A DNA stretch of 64,000 nt from an uncultured Clostridia bacterium (GCA_947589595.1 CANQBV010000005.1:1-64000); one strand, 5' to 3'; counted from the stretch's first letter, positions 8,056-16,987 are shown. Numbers and translations: made by a program. Notes: generated by a model not told the origin, from the letters alone.

Positions 8056-8385
8056 AGGGTGATAGGGAACTTCATTTCCGACCAAAAGAACCTCGCCTTC
8101 CAGGTCGAAAATTGAAAAATATCGCAGCACGTCCTCCTGCGTCAATTCCTGATCCTCTTTTAGGAAAACAATGACTTTTCCGATCAAAGCTTTCCCCGAG
8201 GACGAATGCGACACGGTAGAAAGCAACTCAAAAAAATCGATCGCTTCGTTTTTATCCATATGTCTTAAATCCGCTTCCAACGGGATTTGATAGGAAAGTT
8301 TGCGATAATACAAAAATGAAAAGAAATGTACCAGTAAAAACGTGATGCCGATCACAGCGAAAAACGCCAATACAATATCCAGCAT
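7990..8385 (-). CDS. Small membrane-anchored protein of unknown function
   Basis: A 131-residue protein that I do not recognise. The start is the ATG at 8385, preceded by GGAGGTAGCACC, an excellent ribosome site. An N-terminal hydrophobic helix (about 2-26) is followed by a soluble part with acidic helices (DKNEAIDFFELL, then KEDQELTQEDVLRYFSIFDLEGEVLLVG). It ends within the 3' end of the convergent DUF4363 gene, sharing 66 bp with it. The strong ribosome site and compact fold-like hydrophobic pattern argue it is a real gene. Confidence 0.6.
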   Translation of the reverse strand: MLDIVLAFFAVIGITFLLVHFFSFLYYRKLSYQIPLEADLRHMDKNEAIDFFELLSTVSHSSSGKALIGKVIVFLKEDQELTQEDVLRYFSIFDLEGEVLLVGNEVPYHPLENFAQREICTLAHFTDPRCE

Positions 8386-8472
8386 GGTGCTACCTCCAAT
8401 CCTTTTTCCTATCATATGCAAATTTAAGAAAAAAGGACACCAAAAACCGGGCAGACTTCCTGTTATATTGAG

Positions 8473-8503
8473 AAAAGGCAGAGCCAAGAGGCTCTGCCTT
8501 TTT
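8473..8503 (-). terminator. Terminator after the MBL lipoprotein gene
   Basis: Stem AAAAGGCAGAGCC / GGCTCTGCCTTTTT with an AAGA loop, directly after the minus-strand stop codon at 8502. Confidence 0.8.
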
Positions 8504-9344
8504 ACGGATCAATTTTTATGGTTTGGGAACAGGAGAACCGGATATTGCCTTCTCTTGTTGTATAGACCTTGATTCCTCTATCCTGCAGGGCGGCTAAGGT
8601 TTTTTCATCCGCGGGATTTTTACGGGAACAGGTGATTGCCACGATCTGCGGCTGGAGCTTATCCAAAATTTCCGGGTAATTTTCCAGGTAATTTCCGTGA
8701 TAGGGCAGCTTTACAAATTGAAAGGATTGATTGCACCCGGTTAAAAATTCCGCCATTCTTTCTTCCAATGCGTCTCCGCAAAAGAGCAGGGAATTTTCTC
8801 CTTGAAAGCATGCGACAACTAATGAGGAATTATTATCCTCCTTGCGCTGATAATGTTCATTTTCCGGCGGATATATTTCAAACCGGACGTCGTCCAGCGC
8901 AAAAGCACAGGTCTCGGTCAGCTTTTGAGGCATAATTTCTTTTTTCTCGCAGGCAGCGAGGTAGGCAAAGTATTCTTCTCGGTCACCGGCAAATGCGGAT
9001 TGATAAATTTCTTTTACGGCATATTCTTCAATCAGCGTTGCCGCTCCGCCCACATGGTCTTTATCAAAATGCGTCAGAATCAAAACGTCAAGAGTATCGA
9101 TGCTTTCACTTTGCAGAAAAGAACGGATCTCCGGCAGGTTTTCTTCCTCGCCGGTGTCGATCATAACCGTGTGGTTTTCTGTTTGAAGGACAATGCAGTC
9201 CGCCTTTCCGATCGCAAGTACCGTAACAGAGAGGGCCTCCTTTTCTTCAACCCTGCAGGAAGAGAAAAGCAAACCGCCTATAAAAACAAACAGGAAAAAA
9301 ACGACCACAGTTTTGTTGGACGTCGCTTGCTTTTGTTTTTTCAT
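8502..9344 (-). CDS. MBL-fold lipoprotein, ComEC C-terminal-domain-like
   Basis: A 280-residue exported lipoprotein. The signal segment (about 11-30) ends in the lipobox LFSSC (Cys about 30). The mature part is a metallo-beta-lactamase fold: VLAIGKADCIVLQTENHTVMIDTG, the metal motif THFDKDHVGG (about 91-100), SLVVACFQGENSLLFCGDA and KLPYHGNY, in the order seen in the beta-lactamase domain of ComEC/Rec2 and in stand-alone ComEC-like hydrolases. Nuclease activity is therefore possible, but the substrate is unknown. The start has CAAAATGAA preceded by GGAGGAGC. It stands alone between its terminator and the divergent YgjP pseudogene. Confidence 0.82.
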   Translation of the reverse strand: MKKQKQATSNKTVVVFFLFVFIGGLLFSSCRVEEKEALSVTVLAIGKADCIVLQTENHTVMIDTGEEENLPEIRSFLQSESIDTLDVLILTHFDKDHVGGAATLIEEYAVKEIYQSAFAGDREEYFAYLAACEKKEIMPQKLTETCAFALDDVRFEIYPPENEHYQRKEDNNSSLVVACFQGENSLLFCGDALEERMAEFLTGCNQSFQFVKLPYHGNYLENYPEILDKLQPQIVAITCSRKNPADEKTLAALQDRGIKVYTTREGNIRFSCSQTIKIDP

Positions 9345-9446
9345 TTTGCTCCTCCTTTTTCGTTATGGTAGCATATTTCCACAGAAAAGTAAACAAAAGA
9401 TTTGCTTTCCTTTCTTTGCTACAATGTCAAAAAAGGAGGAACCGCA

Positions 9447-9955
9447 GTGGAATTTGAGATTATTCGCTCTTCGCGCCGGAGCGTTTCCTTGGAAGTTACG
9501 GGGGACGGCAGTGTTCTTGTTCGTTGCCCGCTCTATTATCCGGAAGCGCGTGCCGTGCTTTTGTAGAGGAAAAGAAAAGCTGGATCGAAAAACAGCAGCA
9601 AAGAATGCAAAACCGGGTTCGGTATTCGGATTTTACAGAGGCAGAAATTCTGGAATTGAAACAAATGGCCCGGGAGTACCTGATCCCCAAAACAAAGCAG
9701 TTGGCAGAAAAATTCGGTTTTACCTATACCTCTGTTCGTATCACGACTGCGAAAAAGCGTTTTGGCAGCTGCAGCTCAAAAAACGCCATTTCCTATTCCT
9801 GCTTTTTGATGCTTTCCCCAAAGGAAGCGGTGGATTTTGTGATCGTGCATGAGCTTTGCCACACCAAAGAACATAACCATTCCGCGCACTTTTACCGCCT
9901 TTTGGAGCGCTGTCTGCCGGATTATCGTGAGCGCAAAAACCTATTGCAAGAATAA
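9447..9955 (+). pseudogene. Frameshifted YgjP/DUF45 (M48-like) metallopeptidase
   Basis: The gene is split between two frames. From the GTG at 9447 (ribosome site AAAGGAGGA, 7 bases upstream) the frame reads VEFEIIRSSRRSVSLEVTGD and so on. This is the normal N-terminus of YgjP-type proteins, and it hits a TAG at 9564. The rest continues in the frame that begins at 9524 and carries VEEKKSWIEKQ, RFGSCSS and the zinc motif HELCHTKEHNHSAHF. One base appears lost in GCGCGTGCCGTGC (about 9545-9557). It is either a real inactivation, a sequencing error or, less likely, a -1 frameshift; no canonical slippery heptamer is present. Confidence 0.8.
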
Positions 9956-10043
9956 CTATTCCTTGTGCTTTGTGGAAAACGCACACAATATCTTGTATAT
10001 TTTGCGAAAAATGCCGAAATTTTCAGAAATTTGTAAAATTCTT

Positions 10044-10072
10044 TTTACAAATAAAATTTTGAGTGGTAAGAT
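10044..10072 (+). promoter_or_regulatory. Promoter for pyrR-uraA
   Basis: TTTACA, 17-base spacer, TAAGAT. Predicted transcription start is near 10079, giving a leader of about 108 bases that contains the attenuator. Confidence 0.6.
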
Positions 10073-10100
10073 GTTCGCAGAAAAAAATCTTTAAGTTCGG

Positions 10101-10178
10101 TACAGAGATACTGGCAAGATTCAGAAAATAGGGAAAGAGAAAATCTTGCCGCGCACTGAAAGCGTCGGCATTTTTTAT
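10101..10178 (+). promoter_or_regulatory. PyrR-type transcription attenuator
   Basis: Two mutually exclusive stems share the bases TGCC at 10147-10150. The first (GGCAAGATT 10113-10121 with AATCTTGCC 10142-10150) is antiterminator-like. The second (TGCCGCGC 10147-10154 with GCGTCGGCA 10162-10170) is followed by TTTTTT, a terminator 10 bases before the pyrR ATG. The upstream strand CAGAGA resembles part of PyrR binding loops. Control by PyrR and UMP is inferred from the genes served. Confidence 0.6.
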
Positions 10179-10186
10179 GCGGTGAA

Positions 10187-10735
10187 ATGGCTGTATTAAA
10201 ACTTAAAAACCAGATTATGGACGAAATGACCGTAGGCCGCACACTTATGCGCATTGCCCATGAGATCTGCGAAAAAAACAAAGGCGTAGAGGATATTTGC
10301 CTGATCGGCGTGCTCAGCCGCGGGTTTCCTTTGGCGCAGATTTTGGCGGAAAATTTGAAGAAGATCGAGGGAAAAGAAGTTCCGGTCGGGTCGATCGATA
10401 TTCACTTATACCGAGACGATCTTTTGAAAACGAAAGACTTTGCGGCTCAGCCGAAATCCGTACTGCCTTTTTCCGTGATCGGCAAAAAAATCGTTTTGGT
10501 GGACGACGTCCTTTTTACCGGGCGTACCGTACGGGCTGCTATTGAAGCGGTATTTGCCCTCGGCAGACCAAAAGAGATCCAGCTTGCCGTGCTGGTGGAT
10601 CGCGGCCACCGCCAATTGCCGTTCCGCGCGGATTACGTCGGAAAAAATATTCCCACTTCTCTCAAAGAAAGAGTCAGCGTGTTTCTCCCGCCGTATGATG
10701 GAGAAACGAAGGTTTGTCTCTATGAATCGGAATAA
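10187..10735 (+). CDS. pyrR: Bifunctional pyr operon regulator / uracil phosphoribosyltransferase
   Basis: A 182-residue PyrR. It binds pyr mRNA leaders when charged with UMP and also makes UMP from uracil and PRPP. Motifs are ALxRxxHEI near the N-terminus (TLMRIAHEICEKN), GVLSRGFPLAQ, the PRPP loop VLVDDVLFTGRTVRAAIEA (about 103-121), and DRGHRQLPFRADYVGKNIPT, the well-conserved PyrR C-terminal signature. The start is the ATG at 10187, after a weak GGTGAA site. The gene is preceded by an attenuator and followed after 47 bp by the uracil permease, a typical pyr regulon unit. Confidence 0.95.
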   Translation: MAVLKLKNQIMDEMTVGRTLMRIAHEICEKNKGVEDICLIGVLSRGFPLAQILAENLKKIEGKEVPVGSIDIHLYRDDLLKTKDFAAQPKSVLPFSVIGKKIVLVDDVLFTGRTVRAAIEAVFALGRPKEIQLAVLVDRGHRQLPFRADYVGKNIPTSLKERVSVFLPPYDGETKVCLYESE

Positions 10736-10782
10736 AAAAGCAATCTGCTTTTTTGTTATAAAAAATTTCTTTGGAGGTATTT

Positions 10783-12186
10783 ATGAAACTTATCTACGGC
10801 GTAAAGGATAAACCGAAATTCGGTCAGTTGATCGTCTTTGCAATCCAGCAGCTGCTTGCCATCATGGCGGCAACGCTCGTTGTGCCGGTTATCACCAACG
10901 GCAGCATTCAGCAGGCGATCGAAGAGAACAAGATCGCCTGGGAACTTACGACTCCCATGAGCCCGGCGGCGGCTTTGTTCGGCGCCGGCGTCGGCACCCT
11001 GGTTTACCTGTGCTTCACCAAATTCAAGAGCCCGGTTTTCCTCGGTTCTTCCTTTGCTTTTCTCGGTTCCATGGCAGCGGCCTTTGCCGGTGCGGTTTCG
11101 ATGGCGGCCGGCTACCTCGGCCTCATCATCGGCGCTGTTTTTGCCGGTCTGGTGTATGTCGTTATCGCGATTATTGTTAAATTTGCCGGCGTCGGCTGGA
11201 TCAATAAACTCATGCCCGCCGTGGTCATCGGCCCGACGGTTGCGATCATTGGTCTTTCTCTGGCCGGAAACGCGATCGGCGATCTGCAAACCGCTCCCGC
11301 CGGCGGCGATAGCCGTATTGCTATCCTGTGCGGCCTTGTCACACTGTTCGTAACGATGATCTGCTCGGTCTATGCCAAAGGCAAGAGCATGTTCCGTCTG
11401 ATCCCTTTTATTATCGGGATTCTTGCCGGCTACGTTTTCGCTTCCGTTTTGACTGTAATTGGCAATTTTGCCGGGATCGATGCGATCAAGATCATCGATT
11501 TCTCCCCGCTGACCGCTTTGGTAGCGGACGGTGTCGGACTCAAAACTTTCCTGACGCTGCCTGATTTTTCTTTCCTCACGGCTTTCGGCGGTTTCTCAGA
11601 TCTTAGCGCTTCTTACCTGTCTACCCTCGCGGTAGCCTATATTCCTGTAGCGTTTGTCGTATTTGCCGAGCATATTGCCGACCACAAGAATATTTCCAGT
11701 ATCATCGAAACCGATCTTTTGGAAGACCCCGGCCTTGCGCGCACCTTGCTCGGCGATGGCGTTGGCTCCATGGCGGGTGCTTTCTTCGGCGGTTGCCCCA
11801 ATACCACTTACGGTGAATCCGTCGGATGCGTTGCCATTACCGGAAACGCTTCCGTGGTTACCATTGCAGCAGCTGCGATCGGCGCAATGCTGATTGCGTT
11901 CCTTTCTCCTTTTGTGGCCTTTGTAAACTCCATTCCCGGCTGTATTATGGGCGGCGTGTGCATGGCCCTCTATGGCTTCATTGCCGTGTCCGGCTTGAAA
12001 ATGGTGCAGAAAGTTGATTTGGAAGACAACCGCAACCTTTTCGTTGTTTCTGTCATTCTGATTGCCGGTATCGGCGGTTTGGTGCTGAATTTCGGCCCGA
12101 TTACCATTACGGAAATTGCAGTGGCTCTGATCCTCGGTATCATTGCCAACCTCATACTCAAGGGCGGAAAGAAAGAAGAGGAGTAA
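10783..12186 (+). CDS. uraA: Uracil/xanthine permease (NCS2 family)
   Basis: A 467-residue, about 14-helix nucleobase:cation symporter of the NCS2/UraA type. The ATG at 10783 follows TTGGAGGTATTT; an upstream GTG-type extension is not needed. The family pattern includes QLLAIMAATLVVPVI, GSSFAFLGSMAAAF, PAVVIGPTVAIIGLSLAGNAI, FAEHIADHKNISSIIETDLLEDPGLARTLLGDG (the charged motif of helix 8 region) and GGCPNTTYGESVGCVAITG (helix 10). Context with pyrR favours uracil as substrate. A weak hairpin (AAAAAGCA / TGCTTTTTT, 10734-10755) lies between pyrR and this gene. Confidence 0.93.
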   Translation: MKLIYGVKDKPKFGQLIVFAIQQLLAIMAATLVVPVITNGSIQQAIEENKIAWELTTPMSPAAALFGAGVGTLVYLCFTKFKSPVFLGSSFAFLGSMAAAFAGAVSMAAGYLGLIIGAVFAGLVYVVIAIIVKFAGVGWINKLMPAVVIGPTVAIIGLSLAGNAIGDLQTAPAGGDSRIAILCGLVTLFVTMICSVYAKGKSMFRLIPFIIGILAGYVFASVLTVIGNFAGIDAIKIIDFSPLTALVADGVGLKTFLTLPDFSFLTAFGGFSDLSASYLSTLAVAYIPVAFVVFAEHIADHKNISSIIETDLLEDPGLARTLLGDGVGSMAGAFFGGCPNTTYGESVGCVAITGNASVVTIAAAAIGAMLIAFLSPFVAFVNSIPGCIMGGVCMALYGFIAVSGLKMVQKVDLEDNRNLFVVSVILIAGIGGLVLNFGPITITEIAVALILGIIANLILKGGKKEEE

Positions 12187-12214
12187 TTTCGCTTCTATCT
12201 TTCAAAACAATCCT

Positions 12215-12246
12215 AGCAGGCAAACGGAAGTTTGCCTGCTATTTTT
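12215..12246 (+). terminator. Terminator after uraA
   Basis: AGCAGGCAAAC, GGAA loop, GTTTGCCTGCT, then ATTTTTA. Confidence 0.9.
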
Positions 12247-12267
12247 ATGGCTTTTTTGGGGAATTTA

Positions 12268-12296
12268 TTGCATTTTTTTCTCGGATAGGCTATAAT
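12268..12296 (+). promoter_or_regulatory. Promoter for the ABC exporter operon
   Basis: TTGCAT, 17-base spacer, perfect TATAAT; 28 bases upstream of the ATG at 12325. Confidence 0.7.
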
Positions 12297-12324
12297 CAAA
12301 GCAGAATAATAAAGGTTTAGAACG

Positions 12325-14061
12325 ATGAAAAGATTGCTTGTTTATATGAAAGAATACCGTCTCAGAGCATTTTTGGGACCGTTCTTTAAATTGCTGGAAG
12401 CGATTTTCGAGCTTTTGATTCCGCTGATTGTGGCCAATATCATCGATATTGGCATTCAAAGCGGAGATAAAAGCTATATTTGGCAGCGTGTTTTTTTAAT
12501 GGCCGCGCTTGGCGTGATCGGGTTTCTTTGCGCGCTGACCGCCCAGTATTTTGCCGCAAAGGCCGCGGTTGGATTTTCCGCAAAGGTGCGTCGCGCTGTC
12601 TTCTGTAAAATTCAAAATTCCACATTTTCCGATCTGGATGAGTTTGGCACTTCCACGCTCATTACCCGCATCACCGGGGATATCAATCAGCTGCAAACCG
12701 GCGTCAATATCGCATTGCGTTTGCTTTTGCGTTCTCCGTTTATCGTAGGCGGTGCTTTCGTGGTGGCATTGACGATCGATGCAAAAGTCTCGCTGATTTT
12801 TTTGGCTGCTATTTTACTTTTGGGCGCGATTGTTTTTCTCATCATGCGCTATACGATCCCACTGTACCAGAACGTCCAGAAAAAGCTGGATAAAGTCACG
12901 TTAAGCGTGCGTGAAAACCTTTACGGCACCCGAGTTTTGCGCGCTTTTGGAAAGGAGCGCGAGGAAACGGAGCGCTTTCATGGGGAGAACGATTCTTACT
13001 ATACGGCACAGCGCTTTGTCGGAAAAATCTCGGCGCTGATGAACCCTTTGACCTTTGCAGCGATCAATTTTGCCGTTATCTTTATGATTTACGTGAGCGG
13101 TTCTCAGGTAAATAAGGGAATCCTTTTGCAGGGTGAGGTTGTGGCGCTTGTGAACCTGATGTCGCAGATTTTGATAGAGCTTATAAAATTTGCAAATATG
13201 ATTGTGACGATCAATAAATCCTTAGCGTCCGCTCGCCGTATAGAAAATGTGATCTACGCGGAATCCGAGCGAAATCTGCCGTTCTATACCCAACCCGGGA
13301 GCGGAAATAGAAAAGAGCCCGCTGCCTTTTTGGAATTCTCCGACGTTTCCTTTGCCTATAAAAACGCCGCTGAGGAATCGATTTATCACGTCTCGTTTTC
13401 TGCCGAACGCGGTGAACAGATAGGCATTATCGGTCCAACCGGATCCGGAAAAAGCACTCTTTGCAGCTTAATTCCGCACTTTTACGCCGCAACCGGCGGA
13501 GAAGTGCTTCTCGATGGCGTCAACGTCAATACGATACCCGAGAAGGATCTGCGAAAAAGAATTGGCGTTGTTTTGCAAAAAAACGCGCTGTTTCAGGGAA
13601 CGATCCGCGAGAACCTGTTGCTCGGCGGCAGGGAGATTCCGGATGAAAAATTGGAATTGGCGTTAGCAGCCGCACAAGCAACGGAAGTCGCTTTGCAAAA
13701 GGGCGGACTGGACGGAAAAATTGAGCCGCACGGCAGAAATCTTTCCGGCGGGCAGCGACAGCGACTTTGTATAGCGCGTGCGCTGGCCGGTGCACCGGAA
13801 ATCTTAATTTTGGACGACAGCGCTTCCGCGCTCGACTTTGCTACGGAAGCCGCCTTGCGAAAAGCGATTGCCGCTTTGCCGCAGAAACCGCTGACGTTCA
13901 TTGTTTCCCAGCGGGTATCCAGCGTTATGCATTGTCATAAGATCCTAGTTATGGAAGACGGAAAACTCCTTGCGCAGGGAACCCATGAGGAGCTTGTGCA
14001 CACCTCGCCGCTTTATGCGGAAATATGTCGCGCACAGCTTTCCACGGAGGTCGCTAAATGA
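12325..14061 (+). CDS. ABC exporter half-transporter, degenerate-site subunit
   Basis: A 578-residue half-transporter: six membrane helices (about 15-300) followed by an ABC ATPase. The nucleotide-binding domain has Walker A GPTGSGKST (about 372-380) and a canonical LSGGQRQRL signature. Walker B reads ILILDDSASALD, with Asp in place of the catalytic Glu, and the switch reads IVSQRVSS, with Gln in place of His. These are the marks of the subunit carrying the degenerate site in heterodimeric type IV exporters (BmrC/TM287-like). It overlaps the next gene by 4 bp. Substrate is unknown: drugs, lipids or peptides are all possible. Confidence 0.92.
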   Translation: MKRLLVYMKEYRLRAFLGPFFKLLEAIFELLIPLIVANIIDIGIQSGDKSYIWQRVFLMAALGVIGFLCALTAQYFAAKAAVGFSAKVRRAVFCKIQNSTFSDLDEFGTSTLITRITGDINQLQTGVNIALRLLLRSPFIVGGAFVVALTIDAKVSLIFLAAILLLGAIVFLIMRYTIPLYQNVQKKLDKVTLSVRENLYGTRVLRAFGKEREETERFHGENDSYYTAQRFVGKISALMNPLTFAAINFAVIFMIYVSGSQVNKGILLQGEVVALVNLMSQILIELIKFANMIVTINKSLASARRIENVIYAESERNLPFYTQPGSGNRKEPAAFLEFSDVSFAYKNAAEESIYHVSFSAERGEQIGIIGPTGSGKSTLCSLIPHFYAATGGEVLLDGVNVNTIPEKDLRKRIGVVLQKNALFQGTIRENLLLGGREIPDEKLELALAAAQATEVALQKGGLDGKIEPHGRNLSGGQRQRLCIARALAGAPEILILDDSASALDFATEAALRKAIAALPQKPLTFIVSQRVSSVMHCHKILVMEDGKLLAQGTHEELVHTSPLYAEICRAQLSTEVAK

Positions 14062-15788
14062 AAAACAGCACATTTTATAAGGTGTTAAAGCTTTTGCGTC
14101 CGTATGGATTCTGGATCTTTCTTTCCCTTTTTCTTTCGCTGTTTTCGGTTGCGGTATCTCTTTTAATCCCGATTTTAGTCGGCAGCGCAATCGATTTCAT
14201 GCTAGGAGCAGGCAGGGTAGATTTTCCTTCGATTTTGAAAATTCTTGCCGCCATCGGCGTCTCTGTCGGTACTGCCGCGCTGGCGCAGTACGGAACCGCT
14301 TTGTGCAACAATCATATCAGTTTCCGTGTGGTGTTCGACCTGCGGGAAAAGGCCTTTTCCAAAATACAATCGCTGCCGCTTTCCTTTTTGGATCGTTGCC
14401 CGGCAGGGGATATCATCAGCCGCATGATCACCGACGTCGATGTATTTTCTGACGGTCTTTTACTTGGCTTTTCTCAGCTTTTCACCGGTGTATTGACGAT
14501 TATCGGTACGCTGATTTTTATGCTGGCTTTTAACTGGAAAATTGCCATTATAGTCGTGCTTTTAACACCGCTGTCGTTTTTTCTTGCCAAATTCATTGCC
14601 GGCCGCACGTTTTCTTTGTTCCAAAAGCAAACGGTGGCACGAGGGGAACAAACCTCTTTTGTTGAAGAGATCATTACGCACCAAAAAACCGTCAGCGCTT
14701 TTGGCGCAGAAGAAGAAAGCATTCGCAAATTTGATGCACTGAACGACAAGCTGGAAAAGGTATCCCTGCGGGCGCTCTTTTATTCCTCCATGGTCAACCC
14801 CTCCACAAGACTTGTGAATGCGCTTGTCTACGCATGTGTGTGTCTTGCGGGTGCTCTCAGTGTGCTGGCAAATCCTGCTTTTACAATCGGCTCGCTCTCC
14901 TGCCTTTTAAATTATGCCAGTCAATATGCCAAACCGTTCAATGAAATTTCGGGCGTCGTGGCAGAATTTCAAAACGCGTTGGCGTGCGCCGAGCGGCTTT
15001 TTACTTTCCTTTCCGAGCCGGAAGAAAGCAGCGATCGCAGTTTGCCGGAGCTTTGTGATGTGCGCGGTGAGGTTCTTTTTGACCGGGTTTCCTTTTCTTA
15101 TACGAAAGACCGCAGGCTGATAGAAAATCTCGAATTCAAAGCGTCACCCGGGCAGAAAATTGCCATTGTCGGTCCTACCGGCTGCGGCAAAACGACCCTG
15201 ATCAATCTTTTGCTGCGGTTTTATGATATCGATTCCGGCAGTATCCTCATTGACAACACGCCCATAGACCGTGTTACCCGCCGCTCCCTGCGGCAAAATT
15301 TCGGGATGGTTTTGCAGGACACCTGGCTGAAAAGCGGTACGATCCGTGAAAATCTCTTCATGGGGAACAGCAAGGCTACCGAAGAAGAAATGCTGGATGC
15401 GGCGAAAAAAACAAAAGCACATAGCTTTATCAAGCGCTTGCCGAAGGGGTATGATACCGTAATCGGAGAAGAGGGCGGCATTCTTTCCGAAGGACAGAAG
15501 CAGCTTTTAAGTATTACACGTGTGATGCTGCTTTCTCCGCCGATTCTCATTTTGGACGAAGCTACGTCTTCAATTGACGTTCGCACCGAAATGCAGGTGC
15601 AGAAAGCTTTCGACGCTCTCATGCGGGGAAGAACCTCGTTTATTGTGGCGCATCGCTTATCTACCATTCAGGAAGCCGACTGTATCCTGGTTATGCAGAA
15701 AGGGAAAATCGTTGAAAAGGGAACACACGAGGAGCTATTAAAACAAAAAGGTTTTTACTATACGCTATATTACAGTCAGTTTGCTTAA
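14058..15788 (+). CDS. ABC exporter half-transporter, catalytic-site subunit
   Basis: A 576-residue partner of the preceding gene, starting in an ATGA overlap. Six membrane helices are followed by an ATPase with Walker A GPTGCGKTT, the non-canonical signature LSEGQKQLL (Gly to Glu), a normal Walker B ILILDEATSSID and the normal switch IVAHRLSTI. Its own Walker motifs are thus complete while its signature is altered. This matches one degenerate and one active ATP site in the heterodimer. An M20 peptidase gene follows 13 bp later and is probably co-transcribed. Confidence 0.92.
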   Translation: MKNSTFYKVLKLLRPYGFWIFLSLFLSLFSVAVSLLIPILVGSAIDFMLGAGRVDFPSILKILAAIGVSVGTAALAQYGTALCNNHISFRVVFDLREKAFSKIQSLPLSFLDRCPAGDIISRMITDVDVFSDGLLLGFSQLFTGVLTIIGTLIFMLAFNWKIAIIVVLLTPLSFFLAKFIAGRTFSLFQKQTVARGEQTSFVEEIITHQKTVSAFGAEEESIRKFDALNDKLEKVSLRALFYSSMVNPSTRLVNALVYACVCLAGALSVLANPAFTIGSLSCLLNYASQYAKPFNEISGVVAEFQNALACAERLFTFLSEPEESSDRSLPELCDVRGEVLFDRVSFSYTKDRRLIENLEFKASPGQKIAIVGPTGCGKTTLINLLLRFYDIDSGSILIDNTPIDRVTRRSLRQNFGMVLQDTWLKSGTIRENLFMGNSKATEEEMLDAAKKTKAHSFIKRLPKGYDTVIGEEGGILSEGQKQLLSITRVMLLSPPILILDEATSSIDVRTEMQVQKAFDALMRGRTSFIVAHRLSTIQEADCILVMQKGKIVEKGTHEELLKQKGFYYTLYYSQFA

Positions 15789-15801
15789 AAGAGAGTGCAG
15801 T

Positions 15802-16941
15802 ATGAAAGCTTTGCCTGAAGAAATCCTACAATTTATCAAAGAAAATTACGATGCTTATTTAGATCTCACCCTGACAATGGCAAAAATTCCGGCTCCCTCT
15901 AACCATGAGGAAAAAAGAGCCGCTTTTTGTAAAGAAGTGCTGGAGGGCTACGGCTGCCGGGGCGTCGTCCTGGATCAAGCGCTGAACGTTTACTATCCCT
16001 ACTGCTGCGAAAATGCTGGGGAAATTCACGTGATCAGTGCCCACACCGATGTGGTGTTTGAAGATACGGGAGAACTGCCCCTGCGCTGCGAGGGCGATTT
16101 GGTCTATTGTCCCGGAATCGGCGATGACACCGCCAATGCCACCTTGGTGATGATGCTGGCAAAATATCTGGCTGAAAAGCAGCCGAAAACCCGCTGCGGA
16201 ATTTTGCTTTCTCTCGTTTCGGGCGAAGAGGGTCTCGGGAATCTCAAAGGCGTCCGCAAGCTGATGGAAACGTATGGAAAAAAAGTAAAAAGCTTTGTTT
16301 CGTTCGATACGACCTTTGGCGGTGTGGTCAGCGATGCAGTGGGCTCTACGCGTTATTCGATCACGGTGCGCGAACAGGGCGGTCACTCTTATGGCGATTT
16401 CGGCAGGAAAAACGCGATCGTCGGTCTTTGCCGCATTCTCGATGAACTGACAAAAATCCAACTCCCTCTAAAGGCCGGTACCAAAACGACCTATAACGTT
16501 GGCAAAATTTCCGGCGGTATTTCCGTCAATACCATAGCGCCGGAAGCGACCGCACTTTACGAATACCGTTCTGACTGCCGGGAATCGCTGTCTTATATGC
16601 GCGAAGAATTTGAAAAAGTCATAGCCGCCGCCAAAGAGAATTGCACCGAACTGAAGGTTGAAATTGTCGGGGAGCGTCCCTGCAGTGCGGTGGAGGCCGG
16701 TTTGCAGGCAAAGCTTGTGGCGGATATGAAAGCGATCCATGCGCTTTACGGAGAAAAAGAAGCTGAGGAGCGCCATTCCTCTACAGACTGCAATATTCCT
16801 CTTTCATTAGGAATCCCCGCGGCAACAATCGGTACACACGTGGCAAGCGGCGCGCACACCCGTGGGGAAATGTTGGATCTGCGTGGCTGCGAGCGGGCGC
16901 TTCAGGTTGCCTTTTCGGTTTTGAATTTGCATTTAAACTGA
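15802..16941 (+). CDS. M20 family metallopeptidase
   Basis: A 379-residue zinc peptidase of the M20 (PepT/ArgE/CPG2-like) family. The ATG at 15802 follows AGAGAGTGCAG. Metal and catalytic motifs are VISAHTDVVFED (His/Asp, about 80-91), GIGDDTANAT (bridging Asp), LSLVSGEEGLGN (Glu-Glu, catalytic base), FDTTFGGVVSDAV, and the dimerisation lid with SGGISVNTIAPEA. The C-terminal HTRGEML supplies the last His. Substrate specificity cannot be read from sequence. It probably shares the exporter operon transcript, which may hint at peptide handling, but this is weak inference. Confidence 0.85.
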   Translation: MKALPEEILQFIKENYDAYLDLTLTMAKIPAPSNHEEKRAAFCKEVLEGYGCRGVVLDQALNVYYPYCCENAGEIHVISAHTDVVFEDTGELPLRCEGDLVYCPGIGDDTANATLVMMLAKYLAEKQPKTRCGILLSLVSGEEGLGNLKGVRKLMETYGKKVKSFVSFDTTFGGVVSDAVGSTRYSITVREQGGHSYGDFGRKNAIVGLCRILDELTKIQLPLKAGTKTTYNVGKISGGISVNTIAPEATALYEYRSDCRESLSYMREEFEKVIAAAKENCTELKVEIVGERPCSAVEAGLQAKLVADMKAIHALYGEKEAEERHSSTDCNIPLSLGIPAATIGTHVASGAHTRGEMLDLRGCERALQVAFSVLNLHLN

Positions 16942-16947
16942 TTTCAA

Positions 16948-16961
16948 CTGCCGATCGGCAG
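16948..16961. promoter_or_regulatory. Perfect 14-bp palindrome upstream of the flavodiiron gene
   Basis: CTGCCGATCGGCAG sits 26 bases before the start codon, just upstream of a TATATT box (16970-16975) where a -35 element would lie. A regulator site is possible; it may also act as a weak terminator of the upstream operon on the other strand. Confidence 0.35.
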
Positions 16962-16987
16962 AAAAAAAGTATATTAAAGGAGAAAAC

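Noticed and set aside
10734..10755. Terminator between pyrR and uraA
   Set aside because: AAAAAGCA / TGCTTTTTT is a weak A/T-rich stem with a 3-base loop. At best it reduces read-through and does not split the operon.
13526..13901. Overlapping frames antisense to the first ABC subunit
   Set aside because: They are shadows of the ATPase domain, which has complete family motifs.
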